NCBI GenBank assembly: GCA_002887195.1
Contig: PJAB01000274.1
Coordinates: forward strand, 1 to 31,274
DNA from: Chrysochromulina parva
Lineage: Eukaryota; Haptophyta; Prymnesiales; Chrysochromulinaceae
Reading direction: 5' to 3'
DNA length: 31,274 nucleotides
Position 1 is the stretch's first letter; every line of letters begins with the position of its first letter. This document shows positions 8,949 through 17,519 of this stretch, piece by piece. The notes under the pieces are model-generated. The model made no database searches. It saw nothing but the letters and a program-made list of their open reading frames with translations, and was not told the origin of the DNA. The position numbers were made by a program, and so were the translations under genes.

Positions 8949-9617
8949 TGTCGCGCACAAGTCTTCCTATCGACCAAACCAAGGAGATGCGAGGTCGACG
9001 CCAGGACCGCGGGTGGCCGAGCTCGCTGGCACGCAGGCGCAGCAGCACCCCTTCGCCAGCCGGCCAAGAAATGGAGCGCCATCTTCGCGCTGTGGTGGGC
9101 GTTTTGCTAGCCACTCCCCCCCCGATCGAACAGGCCGCGTCCTGTAGATCTAGGAGGTCTATGTACGCGCATTGTGTACGCGGTCCGCCGGCCCCGCGGC
9201 CGGTACTGTAGGACGTCCAGGGGTATAACGATAAAACGAACCTGGGTTTGCGGCCGCGTGTTCGTTACCTCAGGAACGACCGCGGGACACAGCGGAGCGA
9301 CCCGGACACGACGGAGGCGCACACATCAGAAAGTGATATGCGTAGCGCTCAGGAGATTGCATCCGACCTTGAGGACCCTCGCTTGTGCATCTCGACCCGA
9401 CAGCGACACCCCAGGCAAACCCCACTGGCCGACGATGGAGCCCGCTTCCACGTCAGCCGTTTTTGCACGATGTCCACGCCCGACCATCCCGCCTTGCGTA
9501 ACGCCTTCTCTCCACGCCACACTCCTCGGTGGCGCTAGTATACGAATCCCGTCAGTCCCTTCGGCGCGCCGCGAGGGTACCGTGGGAGTCGTGGGGTGTC
9601 GAGGGGCACGCCGCCGC
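8949..9617. other. Intergenic region upstream of the polycystin-like gene
   Basis: About 670 nt between the polycystin start codon and the 3' end of the DEK-C-like gene. It should hold the channel's promoter. Small frames on both strands show no recognisable protein. A short near-repeat TGTACGCG occurs twice at about 9168-9181. I see none of the upstream modules found elsewhere in the window. Confidence 0.4.
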
Positions 9618-11819
9618 TCAGTAGTGGCGGCGGCGGTACTCGTTGAGCACAAGTTCCTTCACGAGCGTGCGTTGGGGGCGCACGTCCATACCCAAGCTGT
9701 TCGTCAGGGCGTCCAGCACCGCGCCAAAGGTGGTCTTGCCCGTGGGCACGTCGACGTTCACAGCTTCCCTGTCGAGCATGTCCAGTAAGGTGCCGACCGC
9801 CTCCGCCAAGTAGCTCGCCGTGAGCACGGGCTCGTCGCGCCGCCGCTTCTGCACGCGAGGCTTCTTCGTTGGCTTGGTGGCCGCGCCCTCCTCCGCCTGC
9901 GCCGCGGACTTATCGACGGCCGTCATCTTCGAGGGCGCCTTCTTCGAGGGCGAAATCTCCTCCGCCTCGCTCTGCGACTCGACGGCCGCCGCCGCGCGAG
10001 TGGGCTGCTCCACCTCCGCTGCCACCGCCTCTGCCTCCTCGCTCGCTTCCGGGCGGAATCCGCGAACCCCCTCAGCCCACGGTACTGGCCCCCTCGGACC
10101 AGGGCTCGCTGGACCCGCCTGTTCTTGCTGCTTCGGGTCGGAGTCGTACTGCAGCGTACGCGGTGGCGGCATCGAGGCGGGCGTGCGCCCTGCGCCCGCG
10201 GCGGCCGCCTCCATCCGCATCGTCTGCAGCTGTTTGATCGCCTTGTCCTCCCAAATCGACTCCTTGATGCCGGGCTTGGGGTTGGACAGGTACCAGCGCT
10301 CGAAGTGCTTACCCGGCTTCTTGCTTTGCTTGCGCTGCCACCCCTCCCACGGAGAGCCCACTGCGGTCAGGTCGGACACCGCCACAGGCGGCGGCGTGCG
10401 TGACGGCAGCATCCCGACGCTCGCTGGACCCGAGGCGGCCTCTGGGGCCTCTGCCGTGGTTGCCTCCTCCGTGACCTCCTCCGTCGCCGCAGCCTCATCC
10501 TGCGCTGGTGCCGCGTCGAGCTCCGCAGTGTATCCCGTCGGCTGCGCTGCTGCCTCGGAGGCCTCGTGCTCTGCCGTCTCCGCAGCTGGTTCGACCTGCA
10601 TCGTCGTTGTCTCTTGCTCCGTCGACGCCTCAACAAAGGCCTCCACAGAGGGCTCGTGTGCCGCCTCGGCCATCGTCGCGTCGTCAGACGCGTCCGCTGC
10701 GCCTTCGGCCATTTCTGCCATTTCTGCCGTTTCCTCGGCCTCATCGAAGGTCCCAGGCTGCCCAGCCTCGTCCGTCGCCGCCTCGTCATCGACAGCCTCG
10801 TCGTTCACAGCCTCGTCGTGCACAGCCTCGTCGTCGGCAGCCTCGTTCGCCTCTGTGGCAACCCCCGCCGCAGGCTGTGGCGCGGGCGTCATCGCAGCAT
10901 CGGCACCCTCAGCGCCATCCATCTCCATTGTCTCCATACCATTGGCCTCCTCAGCACCGTCGTCCTCCGCCGGCGCCTCGGGCTCGGGCTCGGCCTCGGC
11001 CGCTGCCTCGGGCGCCGCTTCGGGCGCCGCTTCGGTAGCCGCCTCGGGCGCCGCCTCGGCCACCGCCTCGGCTACCGCCTCTCCGCTCTCCGTCGAGGGC
11101 GAGGGCAGAGAGACCGCGCTCGAGACTGCGCTCATGCGCGGAGAGTCCGTCGCTGCAGAGGCGACACGCGCGACCGACGACGCAGCGGGGGCCTCGACCG
11201 TCAGACGTGTCGGCGGCGCGGGCGCCGGCGGACCAGCGTCGTCGTCGTCGTCGCTGCTCTCGGCCTGCTGCATGGCCTTAAGCTCTTTCCAGCTGAGCAC
11301 GCGCACTCCGCTGGCCTCATTTGGGGCAGCCGCCGCCGTGGGCGTCGCCAAGCGCTCGACGACGATATCCTCGTCGTCTCCACCATCCTCGACCTCGACA
11401 GTCTCACCGGTGCCCACGACCTTCCAGATGCCCTGCTGTGCGGGCGCACGGCCGATCGCCGGCACCTCTTCCGACACTGCAAATGTGGCCTCAGCAGCTG
11501 CGAGCGCCTTCTCCATTGCATCGTCTTCGTCCTCCTCGGAGGCCGGTGGCTTGCGGGCTGCCTCGGTGGCAGCCACCGCAGCGTCGAGCGCGGCATCGTC
11601 GAACTCGCCGTCCTCCACGGCAGCAGTTTGGAGCTTGGCTGCTGTTGCTGCCATTGCCTCGGCAGCAGCGATTGCCGCGTCGATCGCGTCTTCGTCGTCT
11701 TCAGCATCATCGTTCGCGGTCTGCACGGGCGGAGGCGGTGTATTGACCTGAGGCTCTTGCGACTGAGATGCGACAATTTGGTCGATGGCCGACCAGTCGA
11801 GGCCGTCCTCGTCGTCCAT
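9618..11819 (-). CDS. Acidic nuclear protein with WW-like and DEK C-terminal-like regions
   Basis: 733 residues, ATG at 11819. It starts MDDEDGLDWSAIDQIV. Residues about 30-480 are low complexity, rich in Ala, Glu and Asp, with DEAV/DEAAT tandem units and long AEAAPEA runs. Residues about 486-523 (PWEGWQRKQSKKPGKHFERW ... SIWEDK) resemble a WW domain with two spaced Trp and a GK-rich loop, longer than usual. Residues about 648-662 are a basic cluster (KPTKKPRVQKRRR), a likely nuclear localisation signal. The last 70 residues (TFGAVLDALTNSLGMDVRPQ ... LVKELVLNEY) fit the DEK C-terminal helical fold, a DNA-binding module in chromatin proteins. A chromatin or transcription role is inference. Long frames on the opposite strand here are composition shadows. 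A composite repeat lies 80-200 bp upstream. Confidence 0.6.
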   Translation of the reverse strand: MDDEDGLDWSAIDQIVASQSQEPQVNTPPPPVQTANDDAEDDEDAIDAAIAAAEAMAATAAKLQTAAVEDGEFDDAALDAAVAATEAARKPPASEEDEDDAMEKALAAAEATFAVSEEVPAIGRAPAQQGIWKVVGTGETVEVEDGGDDEDIVVERLATPTAAAAPNEASGVRVLSWKELKAMQQAESSDDDDDAGPPAPAPPTRLTVEAPAASSVARVASAATDSPRMSAVSSAVSLPSPSTESGEAVAEAVAEAAPEAATEAAPEAAPEAAAEAEPEPEAPAEDDGAEEANGMETMEMDGAEGADAAMTPAPQPAAGVATEANEAADDEAVHDEAVNDEAVDDEAATDEAGQPGTFDEAEETAEMAEMAEGAADASDDATMAEAAHEPSVEAFVEASTEQETTTMQVEPAAETAEHEASEAAAQPTGYTAELDAAPAQDEAAATEEVTEEATTAEAPEAASGPASVGMLPSRTPPPVAVSDLTAVGSPWEGWQRKQSKKPGKHFERWYLSNPKPGIKESIWEDKAIKQLQTMRMEAAAAGAGRTPASMPPPRTLQYDSDPKQQEQAGPASPGPRGPVPWAEGVRGFRPEASEEAEAVAAEVEQPTRAAAAVESQSEAEEISPSKKAPSKMTAVDKSAAQAEEGAATKPTKKPRVQKRRRDEPVLTASYLAEAVGTLLDMLDREAVNVDVPTGKTTFGAVLDALTNSLGMDVRPQRTLVKELVLNEYRRRHY
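10785..10848. repeat. 15-nt in-frame tandem repeat (DEAVx)
   Basis: About four 15-nt units (AGCCTCGTCGTKCAC type) inside the DEK-C-like gene encode the DEAVH/DEAVN/DEAVD/DEAAT series on the minus strand. Confidence 0.8.
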
Positions 11820-11901
11820 GGCTCAAAGCCTTCGCCGGTGGCTTTCGTCGCGCGCGCCAAAGCTGGCCAAAGGCGGCCGAAAGCGCCGCGACGGGTGCGG
11901 C

Positions 11902-12018
11902 TCAACACAACGCGCCGTTCGGACCCCCAAGCACGGGAGCCGCGATCCCATGGACGGAGGCATGGCCGACACAGCCTGCTACACACAGGCCGTTCATCGG
12001 CAAAAGGTAGGGGGGAGG
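11902..12018. repeat. Diverged copy of the composite upstream repeat
   Basis: It carries, in the same order and strand as the 5.3-5.6 kb copies, TCAACACAACGCGC (11902-11915), CGGACCCCCAAGCACGGG (11920-11937) and GGCCGTTCATCGGCAAAAGG (11989-12008). It lies 80-200 bp upstream of the DEK-C-like start codon, between that gene and the 3' end of the DEAD-box gene. Confidence 0.7.
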
Positions 12019-12156
12019 GACGTGGCTCGAGCTTCGACACTTCTTAGTTATTTCGACGATGCGGCTGGAGGACAGCTATGAATATATGTCCTATGAGTTA
12101 GACAGGTCGAGCTGTCGTGGTTTCGGCTTTTTAACAGCCGACGCGCTCATTATTGT

Positions 12157-13455
12157 TTACTCGGGATCGGCCTCCCGCGCGTCCAGAAACTCAATCCCCA
12201 GCGCGTTGCCGATTCGGCCCAGCGCAAAGGCCTCCTTCTCGCCGCACAGCACGGTGACGAGCCCGGGTTGCCCCATGCGGCCGCAGCGCCCGGCGGCGTG
12301 CAGGTAGTCCTCTGCCGAGTCGGGCACGCCGAGGAGGTACACGTGCGAGCAGTGTGCCACGTCCAACCCCCGTGCGCCGAGCGGAGTAGAGAGCAGCAGC
12401 CGCTTCCGACGCTCCTTGAGCTCACGCACGGCGGCAGCACGGGCGTTGAGGGGCTGGCCTTCGGCGAGGATGGCGGGCGGTGCCTCGTCGAGCACGCCCG
12501 CCAGCGCCTCGGCGATGCGCTCGAGCGGCAGCGTCGGCGGCGCGAAGACGATCGCCGCCTGCAGCGCGGGCGCATGCCGTCGCAACAGCACTCGCAGCGC
12601 GGCTAGCCGCTTCGAGGCCGCGCAGGGCGCCCAGCCGTGACGCAGCTGCGCGGGCACGGCCTCGAGTGGCTCTGCATGCACGAGGACCGGAATCTCGCGG
12701 CACCAGCGTTGCTGTACGACCTGCTTTCGAAAGACGTTGCGCTGCGGCAGGCTCGCGCTCACAAAGAGCGTCTGCCTCTCCGCGAGCGAGCCAAACGAGG
12801 CGGCGCGTGCGACGCGCGAATCGGCCGCGGCGGGAACGGCAGGCGCCGCGGCCGCTGCGCCGGCGCCCGCGCCCGCGGGGATCGCGAGCTTGCCGCCAAG
12901 CAAATTCTGCAGCATCACGGAGGTCGCCCCGTCGGAGAGGCACGCATCGACCTCGTCGACCACGAGCAGCTTCAGCGTCTCGAGGCGCAGCAGCCGCGCC
13001 TGGATCACGGAGTCAACCTGCTGCACATTGCCTACCACCACCTGCGGCGGCTGCGCCACGAGCCACTTGCGCTGGCGCTTGGCGCCCGAGCCGTCAAGGA
13101 GTGCCATCACAAGAAGCCGGTCCGGACTCCCCGCGGCCAGCCGCCGCGCGACGATGGCCACCTGGCTGGCGAGCTCACGCGTGGGAAGGAGCACGAGCGC
13201 TTGGACCGATGACTGCGGCTTGAGCCCCGCGAGCAGCGGCAGCATGTACGCAAGCGTCTTGCCGCTGCCCGTTTTGGCCTGGATGATGGCGTCGCGCCCT
13301 GAGAGCACCACATCGATCGCCTCGGCCTGCACCGGCGTGGGTGACACGTATCCTAGCGCTGCCGCGCGCTCGATGAGCCATGGCGGAAGCGCGCCGCCAA
13401 ATGCATTGGGCGGCGATACCAGCAAAGCGAAGGAGAGGAGAGTGGTGATGTGCAT
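12157..13455 (-). CDS. Divergent DEAD-box RNA helicase-like protein, predicted plastid or ER targeted
   Basis: 432 residues from the ATG at 13455. I chose this start because it places a signal peptide at the N-terminus (MHITTLLSFALLVSPPNAFG); the NAF junction resembles the ASAF-type cleavage site of secondary-plastid proteins. An upstream ATG at 13551 is less likely; the open frame beyond begins at GTG. Helicase motifs in order: Q-motif-like segment (24-43, PTPVQ), motif I AKTGSGKT (60-67), Ia PTREL (91-95), motif II DEVD (167-170) in place of DEAD, motif III SAS (233-235) in place of SAT, motif V ARGLD (361-365), motif VI HAAGRCGR (386-393) in place of HRxGRxGR. The Walker Lys is kept; the first Arg of motif VI is Ala. 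An Ala-rich insertion sits at 192-212. It may act in plastid RNA or ribosome assembly. It diverges from the PAP/fibrillin-like gene. Confidence 0.75.
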   Translation of the reverse strand: MHITTLLSFALLVSPPNAFGGALPPWLIERAAALGYVSPTPVQAEAIDVVLSGRDAIIQAKTGSGKTLAYMLPLLAGLKPQSSVQALVLLPTRELASQVAIVARRLAAGSPDRLLVMALLDGSGAKRQRKWLVAQPPQVVVGNVQQVDSVIQARLLRLETLKLLVVDEVDACLSDGATSVMLQNLLGGKLAIPAGAGAGAAAAAPAVPAAADSRVARAASFGSLAERQTLFVSASLPQRNVFRKQVVQQRWCREIPVLVHAEPLEAVPAQLRHGWAPCAASKRLAALRVLLRRHAPALQAAIVFAPPTLPLERIAEALAGVLDEAPPAILAEGQPLNARAAAVRELKERRKRLLLSTPLGARGLDVAHCSHVYLLGVPDSAEDYLHAAGRCGRMGQPGLVTVLCGEKEAFALGRIGNALGIEFLDAREADPE

Positions 13456-13612
13456 AGACGCCTCGTCACAAGGCTCGTCAAGTCTCGTCAAGCGACGGTC
13501 GCTCGCGGGCCGCCGCGATCTCGCCTCGAATCTGTGCATGCCTGCATTCATCCTGGAAATCGAGAAAAGCAGTCTCGTAACGTAACGAGATTGCACTCTC
13601 CTGAAAGTGGCG
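13456..13612. promoter_or_regulatory. Shared divergent promoter of the helicase-like and PAP/fibrillin-like genes
   Basis: Only about 157 bp separates the two chosen start codons on opposite strands, so both genes must be driven from or through this segment. Both products carry signal peptides. I see no clear TATA box; a CGTAACGTAACG direct repeat lies at about 13576-13587. Confidence 0.5.
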
Positions 13613-14443
13613 ATGGCATCAACAATCCTACTCGTCGCCTTCCCTGCGCTTTATTTGCCTAACAATGCGCCGGCACGCGGTGCCGTACTTTACATGCAGG
13701 CCAGTGCCACTGTATTGCACTGTAAGACGTCCACCTGGGGCCAGTCCCCTCGCGAGGCGGCTGCGCTGGCCAGCATCACCAAGCTTGAGCAGGGATTCAC
13801 ATCCTCGGCAGACGAAATCAAATCGCAGTTGTACGGTATGTGGAAGCTTCTGATCGCCGACAAGGCCGACGATCTCATCACGCAAGGCATGACCGGCTAC
13901 GGCGCGCCCTCGCACAACACAGTGCTCGCCCACTTCCAGCTTTTTGAGGCGACCCACCCGGAAGATGAGACGCGCCCGACCATGCAAACGGTGGAAGTGA
14001 TTGAAAACAAGTGTGAGGGGCGTTCAGCCATTGCCGCGCTTAAGGGCAACTTTTACGTCGGCAAGCTGGCTGGAAGCGATGCAATTGGCGTCGTGGAGGA
14101 TTATACCCGCATCGAGTACGCCGGGGACAGCCGGTACGACTCGAGTATCGAGCCCGAGCGCTGGAGCTGCGCCTTCATCAGCCCGACGATGCGCGTGTGC
14201 CGCCTCGAGGGCGGCAAGACACGCGTCTATGCCCGCGTCGACGCCAAGGAGGCGCAGATAGAGATCGGGCGGCTTCTCGCCCAAAAGGTGGAGGCGATCA
14301 AGGCGGACGAGGATGGCGAGCAGAAAGACGTCGAGGACGACCGCCCTCTGTGGCAGAAACGCCTCGACGAGGAGGACGGCCGCTCGCGCGGCAAGAAGGG
14401 CAACAGGTTCGACGGGCCGAGCATCACCTCTGACATTCCCTAA
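13613..14443 (+). CDS. PAP/fibrillin-like (plastid lipocalin-like) protein, signal-peptide bearing
   Basis: 276 residues from the ATG at 13613; the open frame begins two codons earlier at GTG. The N-terminus (MASTILLVAFPALYLPNN) is a probable signal peptide, followed by a region that could be a transit peptide. The core has features of the plastid-lipid-associated PAP/fibrillin family: an early helix, then QLYGMWKLLIA (compare LxGxWxLLYT), beta-rich segments, and FISPTMRVCRLEGGKTRVYA near residues 185-205, like the terminal strand pair of fibrillins. The last 50 residues are charged and probably disordered. Fibrillins bind lipids in plastoglobules and thylakoids; the family call is moderate and rests on weak motifs. 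The divergent pairing with a helicase that also has a signal peptide fits a shared organelle but is not proof. Confidence 0.45.
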   Translation: MASTILLVAFPALYLPNNAPARGAVLYMQASATVLHCKTSTWGQSPREAAALASITKLEQGFTSSADEIKSQLYGMWKLLIADKADDLITQGMTGYGAPSHNTVLAHFQLFEATHPEDETRPTMQTVEVIENKCEGRSAIAALKGNFYVGKLAGSDAIGVVEDYTRIEYAGDSRYDSSIEPERWSCAFISPTMRVCRLEGGKTRVYARVDAKEAQIEIGRLLAQKVEAIKADEDGEQKDVEDDRPLWQKRLDEEDGRSRGKKGNRFDGPSITSDIP

Positions 14444-15010
14444 AAGTTGAACTCAATGGACTGGAGAGAGAGAGCGCTGTGAGAGGGCATATCATGCGTT
14501 ACCACGTCCGCCTTCTTCGGCGCGTCCTTGAAAAGGCGCATCTTCATTCACAACACACCACCTCGCGCATCTTCTGTGTGAGTCTCAAGACGTTTTAAAA
14601 TCACATACGATGTTGACGCAGTGGCCGTCGTGATACATGATGATATCAGAGTCTCTGAGACGACACCGGCGGCGGCGCGTACCGGTACACGCACGCATTC
14701 ACATGTTCACGGCATCCGATTCGGAAGGAATCGGAACTTCACAGCCACATTGGTTGTAATCTCGATATTGGATATTCAAGTCTCCGGACCGCGTATTTGG
14801 AGAACAGGGATCTCTTCACAGCCAATGGTTTCAGTCGACACCCAGACACCTCTTCACAGCCAATGTTTATAATTCGACACTCAAGACACCGGACCGGCGT
14901 ACATACGTGTGCGGTTACATCTGGCTCTTCACACCACGGATCGCCCACAAAATCGATGCCGTGTTCGTGCTCCATTTTGCGCGTTCGCGTGTGTCGTTTC
15001 TGAGCAAACA
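14444..15010. other. Intergenic region upstream of the prolyl 4-hydroxylase
   Basis: It holds the 3' end of the PAP/fibrillin-like gene, a CT/GA-rich stretch at 14461-14480, and the repeated CTTCACAGCCAAT module ending about 80 bp before the hydroxylase start codon. No gene is supported. Confidence 0.5.
14738..14934 (+). repeat. Cluster of CTTCACAGCCAAT upstream modules
   Basis: Copies start at 14738 (CTTCACAGCCACATTGG), 14814 (CTTCACAGCCAATGGTTT), 14852 (CTTCACAGCCAATG, then TTTATAATTC) and, weakly, 14927 (CTTCACACC). Spacings are 76, 38 and 75 nt. CCGGACCG strings sit between them at about 14784 and 14890. The set reads toward the hydroxylase start at 15011, the same relative orientation as the copy upstream of the 3837-5162 gene. 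Confidence 0.75.
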
Positions 15011-16789
15011 ATGAAGGACAAGAAGCCCTTCAAGCCCGCGAAGGGCAAAGGCGGCAAGGCGAGCCTATTGACGATCGGCGGTGTCGTGGCCGCCATCGGC
15101 CTCATCTATGTCTTCTCCTCGCTCTACTTTAATCTACCTCGCTCGGCGCCGGAGCCGCCCAGGCGGCGCACGTCTGAAGTCCCGCGGCGACGCGATTCTG
15201 ATGCGTCCAGGCCTGTGGCATCCAAGCCCAAGTCTGCGGATCGCAAGCGCGACGTCCTCGGCGTTCCGCTCGAGGAAGATCCGAACGGCGTCGTTGAGTC
15301 GGATGACTCCAAGCGCCGCTCCTCCGAGTGGACCTCACTGCCGCGCTCTCTGCCAGAGTGCATCAAGGCACAGGAGGAGCTGATGACGATCCCGGTGCAC
15401 TGGCCAGGCTTCCACGCACTCTGCATCGAGACGATGGCCGAGACCCACATGAGCGTGCTGCTGCACCGACGTTCAGGCCAACGCATCCGACAGCCCGAGG
15501 TCGCTGACGTGGACCCATCTCCGCCGAGTAGCTTACGAGCCGAGGGCCTGCGCTTTCCGGGTGACACTCCGCGGCCGCAGATGCTGATCGACGGTCTGAT
15601 CGAGCAGCTGAAGGCCAAGCTGCTCCAGCACGAGTTCCAGCCCGTCGACAACATGATCTCGACCTCCGCCTACGACTTCCCACCAAACCCTTGGGCTCTG
15701 TTCACCCAGGTGGGTAACCCCGTGCTGAGCGACGAAGACCTGCGCTCGCTCGGGCCCGGTGCGGCGCTTTACTTGTACACGGGCGGCCAATTCATCTGGC
15801 CGGGCGTGCGCATTGGGCACAAGACGCGCGTGCCCATCCCGATCACCCACGGCACGGAAGGCGAGGGCGGCCTTACTCACAAGATCGTTGAGATGACGAC
15901 CATGTCGCTGCGCCCTACCGTGATGGTCTTGAGCGGCTTCTTGACCGAGGCGGAGTGCGCCTTCATCAAGGACTATGCCAAGTCGCGCATGGTACCCTCT
16001 GGTCTCGCTATGATGGACTCGAGCGGTGATTCGAAAGATGTGCGTACCTCGACTCAGACGTTCATGGAGCGCAGTGGCTCGGCGCAGATCAGGGCTCTCG
16101 AGGAACGCGCGCACAACCTGACGCGGCTGCCGTACGACAATGGCGAGAACATCCAAGTGGTGCGTTATGAGAAGGGGCAGAAGTACGGCGCGCATCGCGA
16201 CTTCTTCAACCCGAACGACTACCACAAGCAGCCTGCGATGCTCAGGTCCGTCGAGTACGGCGCGCGCAATCGTCTGGCGACCGTCTTCTGGTATCTGCAG
16301 AGTGTGAGTGAGAGCGGCGAGAGCGGACCTAACGGACCCGGCGGCGAGACCTTCTTCCCCCGCGCTCTGAACGCGGAGGGCCGGGAGTACAACCCATGGA
16401 ATGGTGACCACGAGGACTGCTACCGCGGCCTCTATGTCCCTCCCGTGCGCGGCAACGCTGTCCTCTTCTACTCGATGGTGCCCGACGGCCGGCTAGACGA
16501 GCGCGCGCTGCACGGCGGGTGCAGGCCGCGCCTCGACAACGTGGAGAAATGGGGTGCCAACCAGTGGATCTGGAATCACCCGCACCGCAAGACTCACTCG
16601 GGCACGTACCCGCGCAAGGTCGACTCGCAAGCCAAGCGCGCTGCCGCCGCCCAAGCCGCCGCGGCCGGCAAACCAGGCTGCGTGGACCAGGACCCTGAGA
16701 ACTGCGCGGCGTGGGCTGCGAGCGGCGAGTGCGAAAAGAATGCGGCGTATATGGCGGAGGCGTGCAAAGCCTCGTGCGGCAAGTGCTAA
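15011..16789 (+). CDS. Prolyl 4-hydroxylase (type II membrane) with C-terminal ShKT domain
   Basis: 592 residues from the ATG at 15011, chosen because it gives a short basic N-terminus and a transmembrane anchor (about 18-40); the open frame extends upstream to 14909. A Ser/Arg/Pro-rich stem follows. Residues about 270-286 have LYTGGQFIWPGVRIGHK. The 2-oxoglutarate/Fe(II) oxygenase domain spans about 296-525: iron ligands H395 and D397 (HRDFF) and H501 (LHGGC), and 2-oxoglutarate Lys K513 in KWGANQWIWN. The H501-to-K513 distance is 12, against 10 in human P4HA1, so two residues are inserted. The C-terminus (about 557-592) is a six-Cys ShKT domain (CVDQDPENC ... CGKC). Such enzymes hydroxylate peptidyl proline in ER or Golgi, for cell-wall or scale glycoproteins in algae. 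Catalytic residues are all present. Confidence 0.92.
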   Translation: MKDKKPFKPAKGKGGKASLLTIGGVVAAIGLIYVFSSLYFNLPRSAPEPPRRRTSEVPRRRDSDASRPVASKPKSADRKRDVLGVPLEEDPNGVVESDDSKRRSSEWTSLPRSLPECIKAQEELMTIPVHWPGFHALCIETMAETHMSVLLHRRSGQRIRQPEVADVDPSPPSSLRAEGLRFPGDTPRPQMLIDGLIEQLKAKLLQHEFQPVDNMISTSAYDFPPNPWALFTQVGNPVLSDEDLRSLGPGAALYLYTGGQFIWPGVRIGHKTRVPIPITHGTEGEGGLTHKIVEMTTMSLRPTVMVLSGFLTEAECAFIKDYAKSRMVPSGLAMMDSSGDSKDVRTSTQTFMERSGSAQIRALEERAHNLTRLPYDNGENIQVVRYEKGQKYGAHRDFFNPNDYHKQPAMLRSVEYGARNRLATVFWYLQSVSESGESGPNGPGGETFFPRALNAEGREYNPWNGDHEDCYRGLYVPPVRGNAVLFYSMVPDGRLDERALHGGCRPRLDNVEKWGANQWIWNHPHRKTHSGTYPRKVDSQAKRAAAAQAAAAGKPGCVDQDPENCAAWAASGECEKNAAYMAEACKASCGKC

Positions 16790-17519
16790 GGGAGGGCTTG
16801 GGGAGATCTAGGGGAGATCACTGTGGTCCGGAAGCGGTGTGGAGCTTTGGATCGGTAGCGCACTGTACCCGGGCTACCACGCGCGCTGGACCGCGTGGAG
16901 ATCTGATCTCGCTTCTCCCGCACCGCACGCGGTGGATGGGCAAGCGGCAAGACATCCGTCAAGTGTCATCCCAATCCGACGTGTATGGTATGTGCATCTC
17001 CGAGTCCGACGGCACTCGCCAGACTCCGGTGCCGCGCCCGCACGCATGGCCGTGGATCGACAGCGTAGATCTTAAAGCTCCGCTCCGCGGATTCGATTGT
17101 GTAACAGATATTCGCTCCGACACCCGGACACGAAAGGTACATACACAGGGGAGACACATATAAGCACACACCCGGGTATACAACGCATCAAGCACACAAA
17201 TAGAACGGAAATACGGTTTCATGCGCCATGCCGTCCATGCACTCACGCCAATTTGCTGCAAAATCAATCTCACCCGCAGTAGGCATGCCGTCAGTTCGAT
17301 TGCTCGAGCAGTTGCTGCCGGCAAGGCCTTCCCCCGTGTCAACGCATCGTCAGCATGCCTCCACACTGCACTATGATCTGAAGTCGGGTCGCAGCAGCGC
17401 AGGCAGCATCCGCCACACGCAGCAGCGCCTCGAGCAATCTTCCCCCGACGGGAGGCGCGCGCTGGTCGCAGCCGAGTCAGAGCGCCGCGCTGGTCGACGC
17501 GCCGGGCGGCCAGCCACGC
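16790..17519. other. Convergent intergenic region
   Basis: About 730 nt between the 3' ends of the prolyl hydroxylase (+) and the MORN gene (-). It holds a duplicated GGGGAGATC at about 16799-16819 and GACACCCGGACACG-like strings near 17118. No convincing coding region, RNA gene or known element was seen. Confidence 0.4.

Noticed and set aside
9820..12047. Long plus-strand open frames (643 and 493 residues) opposite the DEK-C-like gene
   Set aside because: They mirror the GC-rich, repetitive coding strand, consist of Ser/Ala/Arg/Pro low complexity and have no domain. The minus-strand frame has an ATG, a nuclear signal and a DEK-C-like end.
13456..13596. Extended N-terminus of the DEAD-box protein
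   Set aside because: The frame opens at GTG, and starting at the ATG at 13551 buries the signal peptide at 13455.
14738..14934. CRISPR-like array from evenly spaced repeats
   Set aside because: The repeats are short and diverged, spacers are not unique units of equal length, there are no cas genes and the context is eukaryotic.
16811..16920. Possible tRNA-like stem strings
   Set aside because: No complete cloverleaf with T-loop and D-loop consensus could be drawn.
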